Origin: JABDMH01 sp965223215 | GTDB taxonomy: Bacteria > Bacteroidota > Bacteroidia > Chitinophagales > Saprospiraceae | Assembly: GCA_965223215.1 (NCBI GenBank) | Contig: CBDCVZ010000010.1 | Location: 6,448,001-6,512,000, forward strand | DNA length: 64,000 bases | Reading direction: 5' to 3' | Shown: one piece after another, positions 9,741 through 18,196 of the stretch | Layout: each line of letters starts with the position of its first letter | Position numbering within the stretch: position 1 is the first letter of the stretch | Notes under the pieces: model-generated | Told to the model about the DNA's origin: nothing | Databases searched by the model: none | What the model saw: only the letters and a program-made list of their open reading frames with translations | Position numbers and translations under genes: made by a program

Positions 9741-10149
9741 ATATATCAAGCTGGTGAGCTACCGACCGGCCAGCCAATTGATTTACTTCCTGACGGATCA
9801 ATTGGGAGGGGAATGCCTACTCGGTGCAGGAGTTGGTTTTAGATCTTGATTTCATAGGTTTTTGGGGTGCACCGGTGGTAGTGATGGATTGGTTCTATCC
9901 CGGTGTTAGCAGAGGTGATGAAATTATTTTGGGCATGAAAAAAGCGCTTGCACGAGGGAATTATGACCTGTTGCACATGATGATTTTGATATTAAATATT
10001 AAGGTAATCCAGAGCTAGAGAGATCTAAGTAATTCAAAGTTTATGAAGCATAAAATAAATATGGTAATCCTTTTAGTCCATCAGTTCCATGTTGAATGAA
10101 TGGCGTACCGTGATCAATTTAACTATAAGTTTTATCATAAATAATCGTG
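9741..10149. other. Non-coding gap, no gene recognised
   Basis: A 409-base gap. Apart from the inverted repeat at 9774-9805 I see no RNA gene or recognisable coding sequence. A 64-codon open frame at 9824-10018 has no family resemblance that I can name. Confidence 0.45.
9774..9805 (+). terminator. Possible 3' hairpin after the aminotransferase gene
   Basis: Perfect 9-base arms (CCAATTGAT at 9774-9782 and ATCAATTGG at 9797-9805) enclose a 14-base loop, 34 bases after the stop codon. No T run follows, so this may be an RNA 3'-end structure rather than a classical Rho-independent terminator. Confidence 0.3.
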
Positions 10150-12774
10150 ATGCCAAACTGGACAAATTTTGCAATTAGAAGGCCCCTTATGGTAATTCGG
10201 CTTTCACTCGCCATCACTGGTATTATCCTTGCCTTGGTGGCATCTCCATCGCTATTTCAATCAATGGATGGGTATTTAAATCCAATTCAGGTAGATGCGG
10301 ATCCCGAGAATATGTTGGATCCTTCGGATCCGGTTCGCTTGGATAATCAGCGACTTCGAGAGCAATTTTCATTATCTGATATTATTGTCGTAGGAGCCAT
10401 AAATCGAGTCCATCCAGAAGGTGTGTTCAACAGGCAGAGCTTGCAGAATATTCACGACTTGGTCAATTATGCTAAAACGATTCAATGGCAGCATGATGAT
10501 GGAAGAATGGAAGGTGTAAAAGCTGCAGACATCATTTCACTTTCAACCGTAGACAACGTTGAGCATGGCGGGCCTGGCATCGTGAAATTCGAATGGTTGA
10601 TGTCTAAACCACCGATCACAGATGAAGAAGCATTGCTGATCAAGCACAAGACCGAAAAACTACCCTGGCTCAACGGAACGGTGCTGTCTGATGATGGTAA
10701 ATCACTGGCTTTGTATATTCCTATTACTTCAAAAAGCATCAGTTATGAGGTTACCCAGTTGTTGAGAGATCGCACAAATTCCTACGCCGGCCATGACGAA
10801 TTTTTCGTTACTGGTCTTCCAGTTGCGCAAGATACTTTTGGAGTTGAAATGTTTGAGCAGATGGCAGTAACAGCTCCAGCTGCCATGTTACTGATTTTTG
10901 TTCTGCTCTACGTCTTTTTTAGAAATGTCCGGTTAATTCTTGCACCCCTCCTGGTTGCAATAGTTTCTGTGGTGGTCACCATGGGTATGTTAGTTGTCCT
11001 TGGATTTAAGATTCATATCATGAGTTCTATGATTCCAATCTTTATTATGCCCATCGCCGTTCTAGACGGGACTCATATTCTTTCCGAGTTTTACGATCAA
11101 TTACCACGCTTTGATAGCTCTCGTAAGGCCCTAAGGCAAGTAATGTCCGATTTGCGGGCACCGATGCTCTACACTACGATAACCACCTCCATCGGATTTT
11201 TGTCTCTCAATTTAACACCACTTCCACCACTTCAGGTATTTGGAACCTTTGTTGGAATTGGGGTGATTCTGGCCTGGGTACTGACCATCACGATCATTCC
11301 AGCCTACATCGTCTTGATGCCAGTAAGGAGTCTTCAAAGAATTCGCCTTCAATCCCAGTCGATACACTCATCAAACATTCCTTCACTTAAGCATTTTCTC
11401 AATTACCTAGGTGGAAGAAGTGGTCATTTTGCCAAGCCGGTGCTGGGACTTGTCGTGGTGCTATTTGTATTTGCAGGGTACGGAATTACCAAGATCGTTG
11501 TCAATGATAATCCAGTTAAATGGTTTGAATCCTCTCATGATCTGAGGAAATCTGATCATCTGCTGAATAAGATGTTTGGGGGCACCTATATGGCCTATTT
11601 ATATTTTAAGAGCAATCAGCAGCCCCCCGACTATGAGGAAGCATTGGTAGATATAAGAGAAAAACTGACCCATACGCAATTAGCTCCTCTAGCGGATTTA
11701 ATGGATTCTCTGGATACTTGGTCGAGCCAGGTTTCAACCAGGTCCGAACTAATTTCAATTCTGGAAGAATCGCTGCTGACGAAGGCGCTGGTCACCCCGG
11801 ATGATCAATTGGAAGATTGGGATCAAGCCCTGCGCATCGTAAATGGTTTGACAGTGGAACACCAGGCCTTTAAATCACCCGAAGTCTTGCGGTACCTGGG
11901 TGATCTCCAGGAATTTTTGGAGGAATCAGGCTATATCGGGAAAAGCAATTCAATAGTTGATGTTGTGAAAACGGTGCGAAGAGAATTATACGGTGGTGGA
12001 GCAAAAATGTATGGCATTCCCGATTCACAAAGTGAAGTTGCACAAACACTATTCGCTTTTGAAAGTAGTCACCGTCCTGAAGATCTGTGGCACTACATTA
12101 CACCTGATTTTCAAGAGGCCAGTATTTGGCTGCAATTAAAGAGTGGTGACAATACGGATATGAAGATGGTGGAAAATATGGTGGAGAATTACTTGCATAA
12201 AAATCCACCGCCGTGCGAATTGGAGAGCGCATGGTTTGGATTGAATCACATCAATGTCGTTTGGCAGGACAAAATTGTTGTTGGCATGCTGAAAGCATTA
12301 TTCAGCAGCTTCGTGGTCGTACTGGTGATCATGAGTTTACTGTTCCGATCGATATTATGGGGCTGTCTCGCCATGGTGCCGTTATTGTTTTCGGTCGCTG
12401 TCTTATATGGTTTTGTCGGTCTGGCCCAAATCGAATATAATGCTCCCATTGCAATACTGTCGTCTTTGATTCTGGGGCTGGCCGTAGACTATTCAATTCA
12501 TTTTCTTACCAGAAGTCGTCATATCTACAGAGATCAAAAAAATTGGAAAGATACAGTCAAAAGGATTTTCGGAGAACCGGCCAGAGCCATTTCTAGAAAT
12601 GCCATCATTATTGGAGTGGGATTTTTGCCGCTTCTGATCTCAAATCTGGTTCCTTATCAAACCACAGGCATCTTTATCTCTAGCATCTTGGGCTTTGCAG
12701 GTGTGGCCACACTATTGATTTTACCCGCCCTAGTCCAATTATTAGAAAGTAAATTATTTAAAAATCAAGCATAG
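10150..12774 (+). CDS. RND/MMPL-family transporter permease
   Basis: An 874-residue inner-membrane protein with the two-fold RND layout: helix 1 near residues 15-35, a periplasmic domain, helices 2-6 over about 235-405, helix 7 near 435-460, a second periplasmic domain, and helices 8-12 over about 700-870. The charged proton-relay helices are recognisable (VLDGTHILSEFYD in the first half, GLAVDYSIHFLTRSRH in the second). This is the MMPL/HAE-3-like branch, linked to export of lipids and other hydrophobic molecules, rather than the drug-pump AcrB branch. The ATG at 10150 is preferred to the GTG just before it. Its stop abuts the next ATG, so it is coupled to the LolA-like and outer-membrane barrel genes. 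The substrate is unknown. Confidence 0.88.
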   Translation: MPNWTNFAIRRPLMVIRLSLAITGIILALVASPSLFQSMDGYLNPIQVDADPENMLDPSDPVRLDNQRLREQFSLSDIIVVGAINRVHPEGVFNRQSLQNIHDLVNYAKTIQWQHDDGRMEGVKAADIISLSTVDNVEHGGPGIVKFEWLMSKPPITDEEALLIKHKTEKLPWLNGTVLSDDGKSLALYIPITSKSISYEVTQLLRDRTNSYAGHDEFFVTGLPVAQDTFGVEMFEQMAVTAPAAMLLIFVLLYVFFRNVRLILAPLLVAIVSVVVTMGMLVVLGFKIHIMSSMIPIFIMPIAVLDGTHILSEFYDQLPRFDSSRKALRQVMSDLRAPMLYTTITTSIGFLSLNLTPLPPLQVFGTFVGIGVILAWVLTITIIPAYIVLMPVRSLQRIRLQSQSIHSSNIPSLKHFLNYLGGRSGHFAKPVLGLVVVLFVFAGYGITKIVVNDNPVKWFESSHDLRKSDHLLNKMFGGTYMAYLYFKSNQQPPDYEEALVDIREKLTHTQLAPLADLMDSLDTWSSQVSTRSELISILEESLLTKALVTPDDQLEDWDQALRIVNGLTVEHQAFKSPEVLRYLGDLQEFLEESGYIGKSNSIVDVVKTVRRELYGGGAKMYGIPDSQSEVAQTLFAFESSHRPEDLWHYITPDFQEASIWLQLKSGDNTDMKMVENMVENYLHKNPPPCELESAWFGLNHINVVWQDKIVVGMLKALFSSFVVVLVIMSLLFRSILWGCLAMVPLLFSVAVLYGFVGLAQIEYNAPIAILSSLILGLAVDYSIHFLTRSRHIYRDQKNWKDTVKRIFGEPARAISRNAIIIGVGFLPLLISNLVPYQTTGIFISSILGFAGVATLLILPALVQLLESKLFKNQA

Positions 12775-13560
12775 ATGAAAACTATTCAATTAATCATATT
12801 TAGCTTATCGATTTTAGGAAGTCGGTATATACAGGGTCAAGATGCATACGATATTATGCAGCGGGCCACAGAAGTTTCCTATCGTCAAGGAAATAGTCTT
12901 AAAACCCAAGCATCGATGATTATCAGAGATAAAAGGGGTAGAGAACGATATCGGCAAATGACCGTACTGAGAAAGAGTGACGGCAGCAGTGGTGTGGAAC
13001 AAAAGTATTTTGTCTATTTCAAGAAGCCTGCTGATGTAAATAAAATGGTTTTTATGGTTTGGAAGAATAAAAATGGCAATGACGATCGGTGGCTCTACTT
13101 ACCTGCTATGGATTTGGTGAAAAGAATTGCTGCTAGTGATGGGAGGGCCAGTTTTGCAGGCTCGCATTTCGTCTATGAAGATGTATCAGGGCGGGATTTG
13201 GAAAAGGACGAACACACGATAATTAAAGAAGATGACCGACATTTTATCATCAAGAGCATCCCGAAAAGGGGAGAGGTTGTGGATTTTAAGTACAAGGTGA
13301 GCAGGATCGATAAAAAGACGTATTTACCGATCGAGGTAAAGTACTTTAATGACAACGATGCTCTGTATCGGTCCTACGCTGTGTTGAAAGTGGCCGATGT
13401 GGAAGGATATCCCACCGTGCTTGAGTCTCAAATTTTGAATGAATTGGATGGGAGTAAGACCACCTTGAGTTTTGTCGCGGTCAGGTATAATCTGGAAGTC
13501 CCGGATAATATTTTTTCCGAACGTTTCTTGCGACGGCCACCGATTAAATTGTTGTTGTGA
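12775..13560 (+). CDS. Outer-membrane lipoprotein-sorting (LolA-like) protein
   Basis: A 261-residue protein with a signal peptide (ends near YIQGQ) and a LolA-like beta fold of the PF17131 type: an amphipathic ADVNKMVFMVW strand, RWLYLPAMDLVKRI, then GSHFVYEDVSGRDL. Members are periplasmic half-barrels that bind acyl chains and are often encoded next to MMPL/RND permeases. The start codon directly follows the permease stop, and the stop overlaps the next gene's ATG by one base. The likely role is to ferry a hydrophobic substrate between permease and outer membrane (inference from family and context). Confidence 0.83.
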   Translation: MKTIQLIIFSLSILGSRYIQGQDAYDIMQRATEVSYRQGNSLKTQASMIIRDKRGRERYRQMTVLRKSDGSSGVEQKYFVYFKKPADVNKMVFMVWKNKNGNDDRWLYLPAMDLVKRIAASDGRASFAGSHFVYEDVSGRDLEKDEHTIIKEDDRHFIIKSIPKRGEVVDFKYKVSRIDKKTYLPIEVKYFNDNDALYRSYAVLKVADVEGYPTVLESQILNELDGSKTTLSFVAVRYNLEVPDNIFSERFLRRPPIKLLL

Positions 13561-14882
13561 TGGATTCCTCATTGAAAATTCTTTTGCTATATCTATTATT
13601 ATCAGCAAGGGTGTGTGCGCAGGAGGGAACCTTCGTGTCAGATTACCTGGATTCCTCGATGATTTCCTCAGTCAATAAGCAACCCCGGTCGCTCGAGGTG
13701 AACGGGTTTTTGGAAAGCCGAGTGGGAGGACGATTAAGTAACGAAGCACGAGATTTCACAAACTTGGCCGAAGCAAGACTTCAGTTTGAGGGTGAACAAA
13801 CCATAGGACCTCTGACCATGGCAATGGTCTCTGATCTGATCTTGGATCCGTTTACTTGGCGCAGGAGATCACAATGGTCGGAAGATGCTCGCAACCCTGG
13901 TGAGGGTGTGATCGATTTGCGGCAGATGAATATCTTATTCAGTCCGACCAGTAACCTGGATGTAAGTCTAGGTAGACAAATTATGACTTGGGGCACAGGT
14001 GATTTAGTATTTATTAATGATTTATTTCCAAAAGATTTCCGATCTTTTTTCCTAGGCAGGGATGATGAGTATCTAAAGGCACCAGCTAATATGGCTAAGA
14101 TCTCCTTGTTTTCCAATTTTGCCAACTTAGAGTTGATCTACACGCCTCAATTTGCACCGGATCGATTTATTGATGGAAGTCGGGTTTCATTTTTTGATCG
14201 GTCGATTGATGGAATTAGAGACAGATCAAATCAGCTTACGGTTGAAATTCCAAGAAAATGGTTTGAAGATGATGAGGTATCTGTACGTTGCTATCGATCG
14301 ATGGGGCGCTACGAAGGAGCCTTATATTATTATGGCGGATTTTGGAAAAGTCCTGCAGCGCAAGATTCCGTCTCTGGCAAGGCTCTTTTGCCACCTTTAC
14401 AAGTTTTTGGGGCGAGCATCAGAGGTCCACTTTCTGATGGAATTATTAATTTGGAAGGTGGATACTATCGAAGTCCCAGGGGCCAAGTAGAAACTCGAGA
14501 TCAAATTAGAGCGTTGTTCGGATATGAGATCGAATTGGGTAAAGACTTTACTCTGGGGGTACAATATTTTTTTGAGCGAGCTTTTAAGGAAGTCCAGTGG
14601 ATCGGCCCTAATCGTGTAGGCAAGCGCAACCGAACACGTGACTTATTTACGCTCCGAGTGACCAAATTATGGTTAAATCAAAATCTGAGAATTTCAATAT
14701 TCAATTTCTTTAGTCCCACGGATCAAGATGGATATTTGAGATGTCAAAGTTCGTACAAACTATCAGATACTTTCAAAGTTGAACTAGGATCAAATCTGTT
14801 CTATGGTCAGGAGAGATTTACTTTCTTCAATCAGTTTAGCAGCAGCAGCAATATTTATTTCGGTCTAAGATACATGTTCTAG
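13560..14882 (+). CDS. DUF1302-like outer-membrane beta-barrel protein
   Basis: A 440-residue protein with a signal peptide (ends VCAQE), many alternating-pattern beta strands and a terminal Phe (GLRYMF), as expected of an outer-membrane barrel. The GRQIMTWGTGD then VFINDLFPKD stretch resembles DUF1302-type barrels, which elsewhere are encoded beside an MMPL permease and a LolA-like protein. The ATG overlaps the previous stop by one base (TGATG). Together the three products could form a trans-envelope route for a lipid-like molecule. No TonB box or SusC features are seen. Confidence 0.75.
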   Translation: MDSSLKILLLYLLLSARVCAQEGTFVSDYLDSSMISSVNKQPRSLEVNGFLESRVGGRLSNEARDFTNLAEARLQFEGEQTIGPLTMAMVSDLILDPFTWRRRSQWSEDARNPGEGVIDLRQMNILFSPTSNLDVSLGRQIMTWGTGDLVFINDLFPKDFRSFFLGRDDEYLKAPANMAKISLFSNFANLELIYTPQFAPDRFIDGSRVSFFDRSIDGIRDRSNQLTVEIPRKWFEDDEVSVRCYRSMGRYEGALYYYGGFWKSPAAQDSVSGKALLPPLQVFGASIRGPLSDGIINLEGGYYRSPRGQVETRDQIRALFGYEIELGKDFTLGVQYFFERAFKEVQWIGPNRVGKRNRTRDLFTLRVTKLWLNQNLRISIFNFFSPTDQDGYLRCQSSYKLSDTFKVELGSNLFYGQERFTFFNQFSSSSNIYFGLRYMF

Positions 14883-15276
14883 GTGGAAAGAAGTCACTTC
14901 AGTAAGTCGTGGTACTTGGAAGGGTACGGTGATCTGTGTCTGATTATGTTCATCAATGACTGACCTCTGATTGAAATCTGACAAAATCGATGGGAATTGG
15001 CCTGAGAAAAGGCCTCTGATAAGGTAAATCGACCCCCTCGTTTATTGATGGTGCTCGATGTCATACGCCCGAAAAATCTTGGTGATTTTATAGTGACTTC
15101 CTTAGGCCGATCACCGTTTTCTCCTGGTTTACGGGGAGAGCTTTTACGAATACCGGGAATTTTAAAAATCCAGCCTTTCGGGGAATGATGGATCAGCTTA
15201 CAGATCTACTTTTGAAGTAGTCACAAAGACGTGAATCGACAGGTATTTAAAACTATTTTTTGGACACTTAAAAACG
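14883..15276. other. Non-coding gap upstream of the LuxR gene
   Basis: A 394-base gap. I found no remnant of a receiver domain in any frame ahead of the stand-alone LuxR gene and no RNA gene. The last 30 bases are A/T-rich and could carry a promoter, but none matches the consensus exactly. Confidence 0.4.
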
Positions 15277-15528
15277 ATGATGAGAAATCTATTATCAGGC
15301 CGGGAATTCGAAGTATTGGAGTTGATTTCTCGAGGGTATACCACTTTGGAGATCGCCAGCGAGCTATATGTCAGCACTGAAACCATTAAATCCCACCGTC
15401 GCAGTCTATTAACCAAAATGGCGGCCAGAAATGTCGCAGGTCTTATTCGGCGTGCTTTTGAACAAAGGCTGTTGAGTCTCGAACCATCCATGGCTCATCA
15501 CCAGCGAGTAAACGCAATTGAAATTTAG
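15277..15528 (+). CDS. Stand-alone LuxR-type helix-turn-helix regulator
   Basis: An 83-residue protein that is almost only a GerE/LuxR DNA-binding domain (residues 5-65: LSGREFEVLELI, EIASELYVS, ETIKSHRRSLL). It has no receiver, PAS or ligand-binding domain, so activity would have to be set by abundance, a partner or another signal. It resembles the HTH half of the regulator at 1607. The stop lies 13 bases before the ATG of the S74 surface protein, which suggests a shared transcript and possible autoregulation of the pair (inference). It may be a natural single-domain regulator or a truncated response regulator. Confidence 0.78.
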   Translation: MMRNLLSGREFEVLELISRGYTTLEIASELYVSTETIKSHRRSLLTKMAARNVAGLIRRAFEQRLLSLEPSMAHHQRVNAIEI

Positions 15529-15541
15529 AAATCTAAAAAAA

Positions 15542-16777
15542 ATGAATCTAAAAAATTATTTAATTACGAGTATTTTACTTCTGTTTTGCAAATTTCCTGA
15601 TCTAACTGCCCAGCAATTTGATGTGGAAGGCCATGGTAGGATTGTCGGAAACTTGGATCTTTGTCACATGGAAGATCCCAGTTCACTAAATATCGGACCG
15701 GGAGCCGGTGCTAATACGGATTATTCCGTCAATCGAGGTAATTGCTTCGTGGGTGCTCAGGCGGGAAGTCAGAATTCAGTGGGCAGTTCTAATACTTTTT
15801 TTGGTTCTTTCGCTGGTCAAAGGAACATCAATGGTGTTGCAAATACATTTATTGGTCGAGGTGCTGGCCAGGAAAATCGTCAAGGGTTCGCTAATACTTT
15901 TTTGGGTGCTTTTGCGGGAGTGCTCAATGAGAGTGGTTCATTCAATACATTTATAGGGAGGAATGCCGGTCTGAAAAACCTGACAGGCACAAATAATACC
16001 TTCTGTGGATTTAACGCCGGTGGTCAAAACACTGGATCCCATAATACGATGATCGGATCAGAGGCTGGCAATCAGAACGCAGGTGGTTTTGACAATGTAT
16101 TTATGGGATTTCGATCAGGTGCCGAAAACCTAGGAGGGCATGATAATGCATTCTTAGGAAGTTTTTCAGGAGAAAGAAATTCCAGTGGATTTGCAAACGT
16201 GTCGATCGGCACTTATGCAGGTCAAAATAATAAAACAGGTAATTCAAACGTCTTCGCCGGTTTTCAAGCTGGTGAGTTGAATGAAAGCGGTTTCGGCCAG
16301 GTGATGATCGGAAGAAACGCCAACCCTCTTGCTACCAATTTGCAGAATGTTGTGGCCATTGGCCTAGATGCCCGCGTGAACGTCAGTAACAAGGTTCGAA
16401 TTGGAAATTCCAACATAACGCGGATCGAAGGGGAAGTACCTTTTAGCTCAAGTTCTGACCGTCGGTTAAAGGACCAGATTAGGGAATTGCCCGTTGGTCT
16501 GGAGTTTGTCAAGCATCTCAAACCGGTCATTTATCATCGTAAGAAGGAAGCAGCGGGTGTACACGAAATGGGGCTGATTGCTCAGGAATTTCAAAATACA
16601 CTGCGTCAACATGGCATCTCCGAAGTGAATTGCGTACAGGAGACAGGCGATGGATACCTGACCATCAGGTACAACGACCTGCTGGCACCAATGATTAAGG
16701 CAATCCAAGAATTAAGTGAGCAAGTCGCTACCCTGGAGGCCAGGTTAGCAGCCAATCAAAAATCTAAGTCAGACTAA
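15542..16777 (+). CDS. Repeat-rich secreted protein with C-terminal Peptidase_S74 domain
   Basis: A 411-residue protein. The signal peptide (about residues 1-24, ends LTAQQ) is followed from about residue 67 by eleven near-perfect 17-residue units of the N-x-F-x-G-x-x-A-G-x-x-N-x-x-G type. Such units recall the left-handed beta rolls of trimeric autotransporter heads. The C-terminal S74 domain begins SSSDRRLKDQI, close to the canonical SDxRLKxxI, continues through MGLIAQEF and ends in a coiled coil. I used the ATG at 15542; the in-frame TTG at 15518 overlaps the LuxR gene. A trimeric cell-surface fibre is the likely product, with S74 as assembly chaperone. Confidence 0.85.
   Translation: MNLKNYLITSILLLFCKFPDLTAQQFDVEGHGRIVGNLDLCHMEDPSSLNIGPGAGANTDYSVNRGNCFVGAQAGSQNSVGSSNTFFGSFAGQRNINGVANTFIGRGAGQENRQGFANTFLGAFAGVLNESGSFNTFIGRNAGLKNLTGTNNTFCGFNAGGQNTGSHNTMIGSEAGNQNAGGFDNVFMGFRSGAENLGGHDNAFLGSFSGERNSSGFANVSIGTYAGQNNKTGNSNVFAGFQAGELNESGFGQVMIGRNANPLATNLQNVVAIGLDARVNVSNKVRIGNSNITRIEGEVPFSSSSDRRLKDQIRELPVGLEFVKHLKPVIYHRKKEAAGVHEMGLIAQEFQNTLRQHGISEVNCVQETGDGYLTIRYNDLLAPMIKAIQELSEQVATLEARLAANQKSKSD
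15740..16297 (+). repeat. Eleven tandem 17-codon repeats within the S74 surface protein
   Basis: Units begin at Asn-x-Phe and repeat every 51 bases; one unit is a codon short. The conserved positions are Asn1, Phe3, Gly5, Ala8, Gly9, Asn12 and Gly15. The units differ at DNA level, so the repetition is old or kept by selection on the protein. Confidence 0.85.
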
Positions 16778-17146
16778 GAGGAATACATCTGCTAATGGCC
16801 TCTAGCCTTGAGATGTTCTCCGATCGCTTTCCTTGCCTGGGAAGACACTAACTGTCTGGACCCGGGAGATGTATTGTGGTTGTGGTGAAGGTGAGCAATT
16901 ATTAAATGAATGCATCTTGGTTGACTTGGAGAACATCTCCTCTTTTTCAGGGATTGGCAACCATAATCAGGTACATTAAAAAATCCAGGTAGAGGGGGAA
17001 GCCTCACGACCTCTCTTGCTGTAATTTTAGGTAGGAGAATCAAAAGATCGAGGAATTAAGAAGTCTATGTGTCTTTGATTAATTATGAAAAGCTAATTTT
17101 TTTGGTCTTCTCAGCTAAGACCAATCAGAATCAAATATTTTTTAAA
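16778..17146. other. Non-coding gap with a spaced 12-base inverted repeat
   Basis: A 369-base gap. GAGATGTTCTCC at 16810-16821 is the exact reverse complement of 16928-16939, 106 bases apart. I recognise no gene, and a reverse-strand open frame here looks spurious. Confidence 0.4.
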
Positions 17147-17581
17147 ATGAAATCTATTTTTTGTCCCATTTCCAGCAAGAGAATCGAGGAAAATACCGTG
17201 AGATTGACCGGTTTTTTCATGGTTGTCATGCTTATACTTAGTGTCTGGTTTAAAGTCAAGATTTTACTTGTAATAGTTATTCTTGATTATTTTCTACGTG
17301 CGTTCACAGATCTAGCCCATAGCCCATTGAGTTGGACGGCTCGACAAACGGTAGAGTACTTTCAGTGGCCTCTAAAACCAATTGACAAGGCACCGAAAAT
17401 ATTTGCCGCGCGAGCCGGATTCTTACTAGCATTGGTTGGTTCATCCCTAACCATGTTGATGCCCTGGGTTGGCGAATTACTTTTAATGCTATTAGGAGTA
17501 TTTGCCTTTTTGGAGTCCGTAGGTAATATCTGCGTGGGGTGCTTGATCTATACGCACGTAGTCCTGAATATTTATAAATAG
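17147..17581 (+). CDS. DUF4395-family membrane protein
   Basis: A 144-residue protein with about four hydrophobic helices. It opens with the CPISSKRIEENTVRLTG segment typical of DUF4395, followed by ILDYFLRAFTDLAHSPLSW; near the end, NICVGCLIY holds two Cys three residues apart. DUF4395 proteins are uncharacterised inner-membrane proteins, sometimes found with redox or sulfur genes. I used the ATG at 17147, since the longer frame from 17069 adds 26 residues before the conserved start. Two small membrane-protein genes follow 19 bases downstream. Confidence 0.78.
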   Translation: MKSIFCPISSKRIEENTVRLTGFFMVVMLILSVWFKVKILLVIVILDYFLRAFTDLAHSPLSWTARQTVEYFQWPLKPIDKAPKIFAARAGFLLALVGSSLTMLMPWVGELLLMLLGVFAFLESVGNICVGCLIYTHVVLNIYK

Positions 17582-17600
17582 TGATAAGGCAGAGCTAGAA

Positions 17601-17753
17601 ATGAATCAGGAAAGGGATGGTGAAGAATTGTATCACATGGCAGATGATGTGAAATTGCAAGGTGCAAAACATTGGTTGATCGTCATTTCATGCTTGGGTT
17701 TATTCCCCGTGATTTACCTTATTGGAAGGGCCGTGAGATTATGGTTGGGTTAA
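17601..17753 (+). CDS. Small single-helix membrane protein A (50 aa, uncharacterised)
   Basis: An ATG frame of 50 codons located by reading the + strand after the DUF4395 stop (gap 19 bases). The first 23 residues are polar and charged. One hydrophobic helix follows (about residues 25-43) with the pattern W-x-I-V-x-x-C-L-x-x-x-P-x-x-Y-L-I, then a basic tail (GRAVRLW). The same pattern occurs in the next small gene, whose start overlaps this one's end by 13 bases; that similarity and the arrangement are the main reasons to call it real. Function unknown. Confidence 0.5.
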   Translation: MNQERDGEELYHMADDVKLQGAKHWLIVISCLGLFPVIYLIGRAVRLWLG

Positions 17754-17932
17754 GAGAAAACCTAGCTGTGGACCAAATGAGCGGATCTAAATCTGAGATC
17801 ATGAAAAATACCAAAGAGAAGAGGATACGACTAATTCGTAGATGGCAGCAATGGATCATTGTCCTCATGTGCTTACTGGTGATCCCATTAGTCTATCTAA
17901 TAGTTAAGCTTATAGCGAGCTATCGTTTCTAG
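17741..17932 (+). CDS. Small single-helix membrane protein B (43-63 aa, uncharacterised)
   Basis: An ATG at 17741 overlaps the end of the preceding small gene by 13 bases and gives 63 residues; an internal ATG at 17801 would give 43. The N-terminal part is strongly basic (KEKRIRLIRR) and is followed by a helix with the same W-x-I-V-x-x-C-L-x-x-x-P-x-x-Y-L-I pattern as protein A, then a KLIASYRF tail. The positive-inside rule predicts a cytoplasmic N terminus. Nine identities in a 17-residue stretch suggest that A and B arose by duplication. No family is known to me. Confidence 0.5.
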   Translation: MVGLRENLAVDQMSGSKSEIMKNTKEKRIRLIRRWQQWIIVLMCLLVIPLVYLIVKLIASYRF

Positions 17933-18196
17933 TGGTTGATCAAATTGTAAATCATCTCATCAAAGACCAATCTTAAGGATTGACGCTGTGGTGACGATGA
18001 ATTTCGATGGTATTCTCAAGTAATATCTAAGTTTGCAAATAATAAAGAATTTTTCCGAAGGACGTAGTGAACAGGGTTGGAGAGGAGGAATCGCCTGAGA
18101 AATGGTGGGAAATAATTGTGGAAATGGATCACATCTTTCTGACCTTAGAAATGTTGGCTTCAAATACGTACGATAAACATTAAGTCCAAATCGACC

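Noticed and set aside
9774..9805. Classical Rho-independent terminator after the aminotransferase
   Set aside because: The stem is good but no T tract follows, so I kept it only as a possible 3' hairpin at low confidence.
9824..10018. 64-codon open frame after the aminotransferase
   Set aside because: No recognised motif and poor start context; the region lacks a conserved partner.
16792..17043. 83-codon reverse-strand frame in the gap before DUF4395
   Set aside because: Pro/His/Arg-rich with no hydrophobic or motif pattern; spans the inverted repeat and is likely spurious.
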